64,000 nt of DNA from Luidia sarsii (lineage: Eukaryota; Echinodermata; Asteroidea; Paxillosida; Luidiidae): the NCBI GenBank assembly GCA_949987565.1, contig OX465103.1, forward strand, positions 25,762,225-25,826,224, given 5' to 3'. Made by a program: the position numbers and the translations under genes. This document shows positions 22,201 through 31,658 of this stretch, one piece after another (position 1 is the first letter of the stretch; each line of letters begins with the position of its first letter). Under the pieces are notes generated by a model. The model was not told the origin of the DNA. It did not search any database and was given only the letters and a program-made list of their open reading frames with translations.

Positions 22201-24882
22201 AGCTGCAGGCCAGAGGTGTAGCAGCCGGCCCCATCGTCGGTGAGTTCTCTCTCTCTCTCTCTCTCTCTACCCCTTCTTTTTCTCTCTCCTTTCCCTCACC
22301 CCCTCTCTCTCACCCCCTCTCCCCCTCTCTCTTTCTCTATCTCTCTCTCTCTACCCCTTCTTTCTCTCTCTCCTTTCCCTCACCCCCTCTCTCTCACCCC
22401 CTCCCCCCTCTCTCTTTCTCTATCTCTCTCTCTCTATCCCTTACCCCTTCTCTTTTTTTCTATCCCCTATCCATCACCATTTCTCTCTCTCCCCTCTCCT
22501 CACCCTCTCTCTCTCCCTGTCCCTCACCCCCTTCTCCCTCTCTATCCCCTCTCCCTCACCCCCACTCTCTCTCTCTCTCTCTCTTTTTCAGTGAATCCCC
22601 TCGTCAACTCAATGGCCAGACTCAAGTCACATTTTTTCCTCGACTCGGACACACATTAACAAATGACGCCGGCTCAAGCTCGGACCTTCTGACTGGGATT
22701 CAAACTTGCTTCACTTCACTGACTTTTGCAGCTAGTGGCGTGACTCACGTCACTTGTTGTCTTCTTCTTCCCTCTCAGCGTCCACCCGAGCTGTGTACGA
22801 GAGGAAGTTAGCCGATATTTTGTTGGAGCCCGAACCACAGCAAGAGGAGGAGGAGGAGGAGGAGGAGGAGGAGGAGGAGGCAGATGAGGTGGATGCCGGT
22901 GAGGAGGAATCGGCGGAAGATGGTGGAGACAGTCAAGAGAACGACCATTACAGCGACTCTGATGTTGACGGTACATCTTTTGACTTAATTTTGGTGTTTT
23001 TTTCGTCCTTGAGGTCATTTTCATAAAACTGTATGAGCTCAAATTCTTGCTTAAGTGGGTGGGGGGGGGACCCCTTGCTAGGCGAGATTCTGGGTTTGTT
23101 TGACCTTTATTTGCAAGCAATAGTGGAAAGCAAACGACATCTTCATAAGGTAAGGCTGCTCATACTAAAAGTTTTGTATGCTCAGCAGAGTACCAGGCAT
23201 AAGGGGCTTAATGAAATTGGCCCTGGCTCAGTATCGGTACATTGAATGTGTAATACAGCAACTTTGTAATGTGTGTCTTTCATAGGTCACAGGCAAAGTG
23301 ACAAGCAATGCTAGTTATTTGTCAGTCTTATCAAGACCTGTGAGGAAGGTCCTGCTAGGATGGAAACATCAACCCCTCAGAATTTTTTCGTTGTTTTAGT
23401 CAGAAAGCAGTTTGCAACATTTGTGCACGTTACAAATGTATTCTTTAGTTGGATGGGGATATGTACCGGCCGAAGGTCTAATGGAACCTTTGTTTTCTTG
23501 ATGTGATACTTGTACAGAAAACATTGACACTCCTCCAGTAACGAGATCAGTCACCTCCAAGTCAAGGTAAGGGAAAGTACCACAACAAAAATATTATTTG
23601 GGAGAAGTTTGGGCCAAGCATTGCCAAGTGGAGATATGGTAATGTTCTAATCATAAGCTGTGGCTTATACAGTGGAACTTCGCTATTACGAACGCCGATA
23701 TATATACCAATCATTCGGCTATAACGAACATGCCCTTTGGCTCCCGATTTAACGTCCATGGATATGCGGTCGCAACTGTTATAACGAATGGCCGCTATGT
23801 CGAACAATGTTCGTCGTTATAGCGACGTTCCACTGTACTACGTATTAAAGTTTACTGTGGTTGGTTACTGAGCCTTGAAGAATCAAAATTGACATCACAC
23901 ATGTCCATGTATGGGACATCCAACTCATTGGCAATTTGTCAACGGATTGTAAACACAATAATGCCAGAGTGCCAGACAACTGCCAGTAACTTCTACTAGC
24001 GCGCAGGGCATAATGGAAAATGCACGAACTGAGTTCGCAAATCAACCACACGCGATCCATGGCACTTGTTGGCCTTCAATACGTTCATGCTTTTTGACTC
24101 CACAAACAACTCGATACCTCTAGTCTTCCTCGTGTAGTCTGGTGTCGTCTCATATGCATGCACACATATTATCTGGTTTTTGCCTCCACTGGTGCATTAA
24201 CACTGCGATAGCCACAACGTCATGGCTTCACCAGTCTCTGTGTTTATGACACATGGAAGACCCCTGTAAAGTGTGAACATACAGTAGGTACCATTGATTG
24301 AATGCTGCACACACTGTGAGACCTTGTTGGGGTCCAGTGAAAGACGTCTTCAGTAGAAAGCAGGAATCACAGTTCAGGTCGAATCGGGTTCGAATCTAGC
24401 CCAAGTTGCCTTCGCATTTTTTTTTGTCTTCCAAGCAGGCAATCAGTCAAAGCACCGTGCAGTACTGATTATTTGCATGGAGGGCAAATCCACCTTGAGT
24501 TACCTTTCTGTCACTGATGCAATATCCTAATCACGATAATAACCCTTTTTTTCTTTTTTTTTTGGTTTTGTTTGGTGGTTCTTTTTTTTTTCTTCTTGTA
24601 ACTAGCTACAAGTCGCGGGTGACGCAAATCATCGACCAGGAATCCTCAAAAGCTCGGCAGCGGAGTGTCACGCCCCAGAGGAAGACGGAGACGACCTCCT
24701 CCACGACGACGACAACGACGACGGTGACCAAGGGGACGGCCGGCGCGGAAGGGAAGGGCAAGTGGAAGCCCCGGGTGCCCGTCTGGCTCCAGATTCTCAT
24801 CTTTCTCCTGGTGGCCGCCTTCCTGCTCCTCATCTGGTACACCATGGAGTCGGGCCAGTCCAAGAGTCCCCTGGTGACCTAG
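10245..24882 (+). CDS. TMPO: thymopoietin/LAP2-like inner nuclear membrane protein (LEM-like + LEM + TM), complete
   Basis: Lamina-associated polypeptide 2 type protein, expected in the inner nuclear membrane, binding chromatin through BAF and lamins. Exons: 10245-10538, 22113-22239, 22779-22970, 23518-23566 and 24606-24882; the phases close and give 312 residues. Exon 1 encodes a LEM-like domain (LTKERLTEELRKNNVPLPSG, then KEVYVELYRRH) like the LAP2 N-terminus. Exons 2-3 encode the LEM domain (LSDADLRKELQARGVAAGPIV, then TRAVYERKL). Exon 3 ends in a long Glu tract from a GAG microsatellite, exon 4 is a short TPPVTRS linker, and exon 5 is Ser/Thr-rich followed by one membrane segment, VPVWLQILIFLLVAAFLLLI, and a 15-residue tail ending in VT. 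This is the LAP2-beta-like membrane isoform layout but shorter than vertebrate LAP2-beta. The start ATG at 10245 has AAAG before it and precedes the LEM-like domain directly. Extra alternative exons in the 11.6-kb intron cannot be excluded. Confidence 0.9.
10800..10990. repeat. TAC/TAG trinucleotide microsatellite
   Basis: Imperfect (ACT)n/(AGT)n tract in LAP2 intron 1. A similar tract lies at about 49830-49870. Confidence 0.8.
11037..12062 (+). mobile_element. dispersed repeat, copy 1 (about 1.0 kb)
   Basis: Long match to 60943-62420. Starts with TTTTCGACGCTACACGTTTT and ends with CGTCGAAAACCGG. GTTTTCGACG-like words are inverted at the two ends, hinting at TIRs. Short ORFs inside show no recognised domain. 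The middle block of copy 2 (about 61540-62010) is missing here. Confidence 0.65.
12727..12909. mobile_element. 183-bp palindromic MITE, copy B
   Basis: Same length as copy A, inverted relative to it, with perfect long TIRs (CGCAGTGGCTGTTGTTAAGG at the left end). It is flanked by a perfect 9-bp duplication ATAAGTTAA (12718-12726 and 12910-12918). Lies in LAP2 intron 1. Confidence 0.85.
13480..13630 (+). mobile_element. diverged tRNA-derived SINE, family A
   Basis: GTAGCTCCGATGGGAGGAGT head, GGTCCGATTCAAG in place of the B box, then TTTTCTTTGCCAATTT and AGTTTTTCCT tail words shared with the other copies. Confidence 0.5.
14415..14790. mobile_element. Penelope-like 3' fragments including a head-to-head palindrome
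   Basis: A plus copy of the end motif lies at about 14428-14545. At 14660-14790 a minus and a plus copy of the same end meet (AAATTTAGTGGGCCTGACG, then GATCGAAACGTCAGGCCC), making a near-perfect palindrome centred near 14756. Confidence 0.55.
17602..18131. mobile_element. 530-bp TIR element, AAGCCGCGTCCGCACTGG family, copy 1
   Basis: Perfect 23-bp inverted termini. The interior consists largely of repeated GGGTAAACT / CCGGTTAAA words on both strands and GTCCAGTGCGGAC palindromes. Non-autonomous; superfamily not clear. Confidence 0.75.
21806..21945 (-). mobile_element. tRNA-derived SINE, family A
   Basis: On the minus strand: GAGCTGGATAGTTCAGATGG (A-box region), GGGTTCAAGTCCCGGTCCAG (B box), then AAAGTTTTCTATGCC and an AT-rich tail. 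A tail-only copy precedes it at about 21640-21720. Confidence 0.65.
22238..22590. repeat. CT-rich microsatellite in LAP2 intron 2
   Basis: (CT)n with CCCTCACCCC interruptions begins directly after the exon 2 donor. The long frames across it are composition artefacts. Confidence 0.85.
23335..23430 (+). mobile_element. diverged Penelope-like 3' fragment
   Basis: GAGGAAGGTCCTGCTAGGAT followed by AAACATCAACCC and CAGAAAGCAGTTTGCAACAT; an older copy of the end motif inside a LAP2 intron. Confidence 0.5.
23670..23835. mobile_element. 166-bp pogo/Tigger-like MITE
   Basis: Termini CAGTGGAACTTCGCTATTAC and the complement of CGTTATAGCGACGTTCCACTG, flanked by TA on both sides (23668-23669, 23836-23837). 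Ends and TSD are typical of the pogo branch of Tc1/mariner. Confidence 0.8.
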
Positions 24883-25597
24883 GACTCGCAAATGATTGTA
24901 GCCGCCGTGAGGGAGTGCGGGGAGGCGAAGGGAGGAGGGGGGGGGAAGGGGAGGGGGCAATCGCTGGCCCGAGGAGGAGAGGAGAAGGGGGAGGGAGGAG
25001 AAGTTGGGACCAGTTGTTGTTTTCTTACAGCTTTGCAGTGGCGTAGCAAAGTTCCAATACAAAGGCCTCTCCCCAGTGATACAGGATGGCTGAGTAAAGA
25101 TTCAGGCGATATTCGTCAGTGGTGTTGATCCATACGATTTTTTCTTCGATAGCAGAAGCTCTTTTTGGCTGGTGATCTCTTATTTTCCCCCTTTCCCCCT
25201 TGAGCGAGGGATTTTATTCTTCCACTTTGCTCTGGGAGCTGGAGAAGTGGGAGGCTGGCATACGTCGATGTTTGCCGCGGTCTCCTCAATCAGCAGTCAG
25301 CCGCATTCCAAGATCATGAGTATGGTGTGCTGCTATGGGAGAGACAGTGCACAGGAACGTGGGACAACCGACGCTCATTGCTCGGTCCGCAGACCTGCCA
25401 ACAACTGCCCAAGCAGGAGCCAGTGGTGCCGGTAGAGGGTGGCCCAGGCTGAAGTGGTCCGACAAATTTTGCCAGTGACCTTCTCGATACTCCGAAGAAA
25501 CGGTCCAAGTCGGTTTCTGTGTTACATTTGCCCATAGGCGTGAGCTCTAGTGTGTTCAGTGGAAGCCCGAGTCTGTTTGAACCGGCTGAATTTCTTC
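24883..25597. other. LAP2 3' flank / probable 3' UTR
   Basis: G-rich stretch (GGAGGGGG runs) after the stop, then unique sequence. No convincing polyadenylation signal was fixed. No other gene seen. Confidence 0.35.
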
Positions 25598-26334
25598 TTA
25601 ACCACTTCGCGCCGGGGGGGTTTTCAGCGCCGATGACCGCCATACGGGGGTTTTTCAGCGCCGATGACCGCCATACGGGGGTTTTATGAACAATGCATCA
25701 TTTTCAAATCTCGCTAAAACAATTGGAACGATATATTTCTGTGAAATAAATCAATAAGGGTATACTATGGGTACAAGAGAGTAAAACCTGGGACAATTCG
25801 GCTGTCGTTCTGGCTTTTGTCAAGAGATTACCCGTTCGAAAAAGGGCCCATTGTGCATCGTCAATGGACCGTAACCGACTTGTGTGTGTGTGTGCGTGTA
25901 CGGTGCTGTCAATCCCTGACCGCAGACTCCAGCCTCCACTCCAGGCAGTCAAATCTTCGAGTTGGTCGGCCACAAACGAGCGTACAGATTACGGTAAAGA
26001 ATGTGGGGGGAATTCCAATGTCAGACCGACGACCGTTGGGCTGTGTGGCATGCAAAGACAATGTCCCCCGCGTGCTTTCAGCTGCAGCGCGGTATCCCTC
26101 GATCCTCCACAGTAAAAGTCCCACAATTGCACAATTACTGCTGCTAATCTTGCAATTCATGTGGCAACTTGCGTCAAAAAGGGTCTTTGTACTGATTCGT
26201 ATTGCTTTGTTCTAAGCTGAAACGAGTCTTTGTTTAGAATGTGGACAATAGTGGTGCCCGGATTCGGAGGGCCCCGTCGCATAGTCAAGCCAATGGAGCT
26301 CCGGATTCGGAGGTCCCCGGCGCGAAGTGGTTAA
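25598..26334. mobile_element. piggyBac-like non-autonomous element, copy 1
   Basis: TTAA at both edges (25598-25601 and 26331-26334), with inverted ends CCACTTCGCGCCGGGG / CCCCGGCGCGAAGTGG. A GCCGATGACCGCCATACGGG unit is duplicated near the left end. No transposase frame. Confidence 0.75.
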
Positions 26335-28250
26335 GATAATGTGTACCGGTATGTAATGAGTCAGAGCCAAAGCCGAAGCCACACACAGCCCTAGACTGGG
26401 TCCACCTATGGGAACCAGGTAAGGCCTGTGTCAGCCAGCCAGTCTGTGACAACTTAATGCCCGTGAAGTTGTTCGCCATCTCTTTCACCAGGCACATCGT
26501 CATTCCAGTTCTTCCTTTCAGACGACCTGTCTGATACCTCAACCTCTTCTCAGATCAAACTCCTGGCAGTTTAGTACCGTGTACATGCATAATGTATCAC
26601 GGTTGTGCTATCTTGCGGTCCCGCCATGGATTACAGATCAGATATTGGACGAGTATTAAGCGCCACAATGCACACTAGAAACAGAAGTATTACCACAACC
26701 ATGTTTGATTTACAAAGTGTTAGGGATTGCACTGACTAGACTGCTGTCATATTTAGGGCCCCCCCATACCACTTGGCTGCGGCCACTGAGGTAGCAGTTT
26801 TGTGGTCGTTGTCTTGGCTCGGTTGTCAGTTTCAGCGCACATTTTTTGCACATGCATTTCCATTTGTTGACACCGATACCATTGGAGAGTTCTGTAGTGA
26901 GTTTCTACGCGTAGCTTCTTCTGACCAGCGTGCATTTGAAAGGAAAACAGCATTGTGTTCAAACTATGACACATATGTGAAGTACATGCACATGTATCTC
27001 TCACAAGAGCTCCTTACGTACATGCATCTTGAATTAGATTGGTTGGATTAGATTGTGTGAAAAGTATATATGGGAAACCAACTGCCCGAGTCTGTACACG
27101 AGGCAAGGTGTGTGATTTCAGGCTGGACTTTTCCAAGAGGAGGTCCGGTCAGAAGAGACTGGCAGAGTCTGTGCGTGGAGGGCACTCTCACTGCTGAGCC
27201 CGTGAATTCTCCGGATGCATACTTGCCCGCAGGCAGTACGATGCCGTGCCCGAGATTTCTCGGGCTAGTAATAGTGCCGTGGTTTGCCGCACTCTTTGGT
27301 TCATCAAGCATTGTAACATTTATACTGTGCACAATGAAACTAAAAATGCATCAGGTATTGCAGAGTGGAATCATTTTTTTAGGTTTTCTTCTGCTGTTTC
27401 TGTGCAAGGATAGCAGTGTAAGAAATGCAGCAGTGATAGTGTTCAGGAAAAAAAAAATGCACTTAGCAAAAGTCTTCCCCGAGACGAACGGGATCACCGA
27501 CCAATTTTTTGTCGGTGGTTGGTTGCCATGGACGTCCATTCTGCTAGTATAGTGTACGGGCATGGCCTTCACTCAGGGCGTTGACCGATTTTGTATGATC
27601 AATTCTTACGAAGCAAAGCTTTTTGTGGCCCGACGTTTTGGGTGCATCCAAATTTTGGCGAGACTTGCCGTTTTTTTTGTATTATTCAAGGAAGGCAACG
27701 GCTGAGCATCGATTGAACCTTGTGGAGAGAATGATGTTTTTTAACGCTTGGCAGTTTCTGTTGAAATATTACATTTTAGATTTACTGGGTTTGTTTTTAA
27801 TCCAGAATTTTTGTCTGTATCAATGAACTTTGAACTTTGTCTGTATCAATGACCTTTGTTTCCAACCTGTGATTTATTTGGATACGAAGCAATGTTCCAC
27901 TCCTTAGCGGTGGAGTAGTGATTAGCAACCTTTTTGAGTCTGTAAAACCTGTTTTGTAAATTTCTAAGGCTAAAATGAAATGAATTTGTACATGAACATG
28001 CTAGGTTTTTAATAAGACATATTTTTATATTGTGTCATTCTAGTTATCCAAATAAGTAAAGTACCTAGTAATCCGCATATTGGACATTTACAATTTCTGG
28101 TTAGAAATTCTTTAAACGGTTCCCTCAAAATGTGTGACTTTTGCTTCAAACCCGACTCGTGTATGCTGTATCTTCAATGCTTTGAAAAATAAGTCACAAG
28201 TTAAACCAAAAAAAAATCAATATCAAGCTGATTATTAAAGAGCAACACTT
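26335..28250. other. spacer without supported gene
   Basis: Unique and low-copy sequence. The frame 27070-27552 (160 codons) has two hydrophobic stretches but no recognised family or splice context; not called. Confidence 0.35.
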
Positions 28251-28254
28251 ACGG

Positions 28255-28345
28255 TAGGGGAAGGTTTGCGGTGACACCATGTACAGTGTACATCTCTTGT
28301 GAGACGATGGTGTCACCGCAAACCTTCCACTCTGTACTTCACCGG
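28255..28345. mobile_element. small fold-back of the GAAGGTTTGCGGTGACACC family
   Basis: GGAAGGTTTGCGGTGACACC at the left end and its complement at the right end enclose about 40 bp; the core has been lost. Confidence 0.55.
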
Positions 28346-28549
28346 GCAAACCCTTCAAAACCTATTCCAATGTCGCGAACTGGTCGCTGATATCAGTGAC
28401 CATAGAAATCTGGCAAAATCCGGCCGGCCTTTTGTAGAAGTTGCATGTACGGTGCTTTTTGCAATACCCTTAGAGTGATATCCAACATGCAGCCCCCTTC
28501 TCCGCTCATAAACTCACTGATGTTCACAGGAGCCTGGTGTTTAGCAGGA

Positions 28550-28975
28550 GCCTTTCTCTCTCTCTCTCTGCCTTTCAGAGAGGTCCTGCTTGGAGGGAAG
28601 CAACGGAGCCTCGTTTGACCTTTGGAGAGCTGCCCCTTTGAATCCCAGAAAGACTTGATCCTTTAACTCCCACACCCAACCACCACCACCCCAGAATCTG
28701 CCGGGGAGCTCTCTCTTCCTCTCTGTCTCCCCTCTCGCTCTCTTTCCCTCTCAACCACTCTCTCCCCCTCTCTCTCCCCCTCTCTCTCCCACGTTCTCCC
28801 CCCTCCCTCTCTCTCTCTCTTTCCCCCCCTCTCTCTCTCTCTTTCCCTCTCTACCCCCTCCCCGTATCTACCCCTGTCCCTCTCCTTCCCTCTCTATCCC
28901 CCCTCTCCCCCCTCTGTCTCCCTCTCCTTCCCTCTCTATCCCACTCTGTCTCCCTCTCTCTCTCTCTCCCCCATA
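28550..28975. repeat. CT/CCCTCT microsatellite
   Basis: (CTCTCTCC)n-rich tract of more than 400 bp, preceded by a degenerate TGCCTTTCAGAGAGGTCCTG word from the Penelope-like end. Confidence 0.8.
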
Positions 28976-29623
28976 TGTTTGTTTGAGCTTTAGAAGTAAC
29001 TAACTTCAAAACTTTGTGTTACTGATGATTGTATTTTAACCTAATTTAGCAGTTTTGTTTGTACATGTATACACGAATGTCATAATCTTTTTTAAGTACT
29101 TGTATGTAGTAATTCAGTAGGTTTTTTTTTTAAATGTGTGACATTATGTTGATAATGATATAATCAATCAATTAATAACCTCTAATCAAGTTTTTCAAAC
29201 TCTTCTAATGGTACACCGGAGCAAACACTTGCTGCAAGCAAGTATGCTGGAAATCAGCGAGGGACTTCGACCTCATTCTGGTTTTTCAATTTTCACCTTG
29301 CTGCCAAATTTGAACATTGCAATCCAGTGTTTTGAATAAAGAGTTCTCAAAACAAACTCATTTTGTGTCCAATGTGGCTGCTTTATTTGATGTAAGTATA
29401 ACTGATTTTTGTAGAGGTTTTTGCAAATGTGCAACATTTTCGGGACATTTGATTTCAGCCAGTGTTTCAGTGGCATTCAGGTTAACAGTTAGCCTGCATG
29501 ATAATAGCCTTTGATCAAGTTGTTGGACGTGCTTTGCGCAATACCCTTCTCCGCTCATAGCTTGCGCACATCGTGCACTATTCCGCATCCCATAGCTTGC
29601 ATGCGCGCATGTACACGACTAGC

Positions 29624-30463
29624 GCGCACCAAAGATCCTATAGCGCGCAAAGCGCGCAATCGCACCCATCTGGATTAATGCTGTGTTCCAATCACGTCGT
29701 GTTTATGGTGTTCACGACCAGTTTTTCCCAGTTCACGAGTGGGCTGCATTAGCGCAAAGGCCGAAGAGCTATAGTTGCTACGCGGCTGGTTTTCACTATT
29801 CGCAGCTATAATGTAATGGAAACTATTAGTCCTGACAAGTGACATGTGCGTGTAGAACAGCGTATAGTAAATTAATGGTAAATTCACCTTTTCGTCCCTG
29901 GCTGCAGAACCAGCCACCGTATGTATCGCAATCTTATTGTAACTTATGCACATAATATACATGTGTATGCATCGCATCGATGTTGATAACAACTTTTTGC
30001 CCTTTGACCTGCTGACCCAAGTTGACCCCATTTTGTTGTCAAGTCGTGAACTGGAGGGAAGATTTCTGCCTCCAGTTCACGACCGGCGACCACGAGTTAC
30101 CAGACGATTGGAACGCCTCTTCGCGACTAGTCAACTCGTGAACACGGTAAGCACGACGCGATGGGAACGCGGCATGTGTATACGCACTGGACGCCATTTT
30201 TTAGTAAGCACGCGTTCTCTCCAATTCGGGGTCACATCACATCGAAAGTTATCGCAGTCTGTTCATCGCATTCTGTGCATCACGCATCCGAAGTTGTTTC
30301 TTTAAATTTTTACTGTTTGTGACTCTCGCTTCATTTTCGGAGCACCGAAAGCAGAGGACAGATTCCGTTGCTTACTGAAAAACAAATGGTGTCCAGTGCG
30401 TACCACCTTTTGCTTGGATGAGTCCATCTTGCGCGCTTTGCGCTATAAGATCTTTGGTGCACA
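29624..30463. mobile_element. 840-bp element with ~38-bp TIRs
   Basis: Ends GCACCAAAGATCCTATAGCG..AAAGCGCGCAA and TTGCGCGCTTTGCG..AAGATCTTTGGTGC are inverted. The interior has further inverted words (GTTCACGACC / GGTCGTGAAC-type). The frame 29946-30305 inside is not recognised. Confidence 0.65.
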
Positions 30464-30906
30464 CTTTTTATTGACGTCACCACGAATGGCGCACTCGTGG
30501 TGAAGTCACGACGCCCGTCACGTGCCTGGTTAAGGTTGTAAATGAACGTGACCTAGCTGCAACGGCTGCTAATAATGCGTGCCTACGGAAATATTGGCTA
30601 TAATTAATGTACATTAGGAATAGGTTTTTTTTTCGAAACTGCGGCTCTGGCTTTGGCTCAGTCACCGTGCCCATTTCTGACAGCCGTCGCTGGGTAAAAG
30701 TGGGGCCACGACTTTGAAGCAAAACATTCTGGTTCAGCGCAAAGGTGTAGAAAAAAAGCTACATTTCCAGCGGCGATAGATGACGATGGACGAAGCCTCA
30801 GCCCAAGCAGTGTTTTAGGAAGAGGCCCTACAGTCCTGTGTGTAATTCGAAGCCGTAGCCAGTCTCACCTCCGAAACGTAGGAGGACGTGAGACGTCGGG
30901 AGACTA

Positions 30907-31146
30907 GGGCCCTGTTCCAAAACCCGGCTTAGGCTCAGGCTCCGGCTTTGTCTCTGGTTCTTTCATCTATTTCAAGTACAAGGCATGAAAACAGGAAGCC
31001 TTTGGCATCATTTTTGAATGTTTTGCTGAGTTTTGAAAAGGAAACCAATTTAAGCTTCAACTTCAACAAATAACTCCAATTTCAGCATTTGGATAACTGA
31101 GACGAAGCCGGAGCCGAAGCCTAAGCCGGGTTTTGGAAAAGGGCCC
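30907..31146. mobile_element. 240-bp palindromic element, intact copy
   Basis: Inverted arms: GGGCCCTGTTCCAAAACCCG..GGCTCCGGCTTTGTCTC and GAGACGAAGCCGGAGCC..CGGGTTTTGGAAAAGGGCCC. Partial relatives occur at 20180-20235, 26350-26395 and 30630-30680. Confidence 0.7.
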
Positions 31147-31168
31147 AGGTAGGGGACGGGAACCAGCC

Positions 31169-31658
31169 TAGGGGTGCAGCACACAAACTCCACCCAAGAC
31201 GGCTCCGCCGAGCTGATTATCATAAAGTGTGTACCCACAACTTTTTTTTTAATAAGGGGTCTTTGGAGGCGAATTAACTGATAACATTGTAGAAAAAGTG
31301 AAGCTTAAGACAACCTGGGGGTTCACTCTTCAATTTGGTATGTAATTTGGACCATATCTGGCTTTAAATGCGGCCCTATTTGGCTGTGGAAGTGGAGGGG
31401 CCCATCCCAAAATCCTTGCAGAAATTCGGCTTGGACGGCTACACATTTTGGGGGTGTTTTTTTCTGGGGGTAATTAGCAAAAAATCTAATCGGCTAAGAG
31501 CACTAAAATTTAAAAGAATCTGAGAGATGAAGGTCCAAACTGCAATTTTAAGTATAGCTACAAGAACTGAGACTTTTGGGCATGGGATAATTGGCTTTGA
31601 AAGTGAGTGTTTTTGTACACTGTTTAATGGGAGCTCTATTTAGTGTTCTGCACCCCTA
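31169..31658. mobile_element. 490-bp TIR element, copy 1
   Basis: Ends AGGGGTGCAGCACACAAA and TTTAGTGTTCTGCACCCCT are inverted with two mismatches and flanked by CTA/TAG. Nearly identical sequence at 60187-60647. Confidence 0.7.

Noticed and set aside
22137..22811. 224-codon frame continuing from LAP2 exon 2
   Set aside because: It reads through the GTGAGT donor at 22240 into a CT microsatellite; splicing to 22779 restores the LEM domain.
27070..27552. 160-codon plus frame with hydrophobic segments
   Set aside because: No family recognised and no gene context; the hydrophobic runs follow T-rich DNA.
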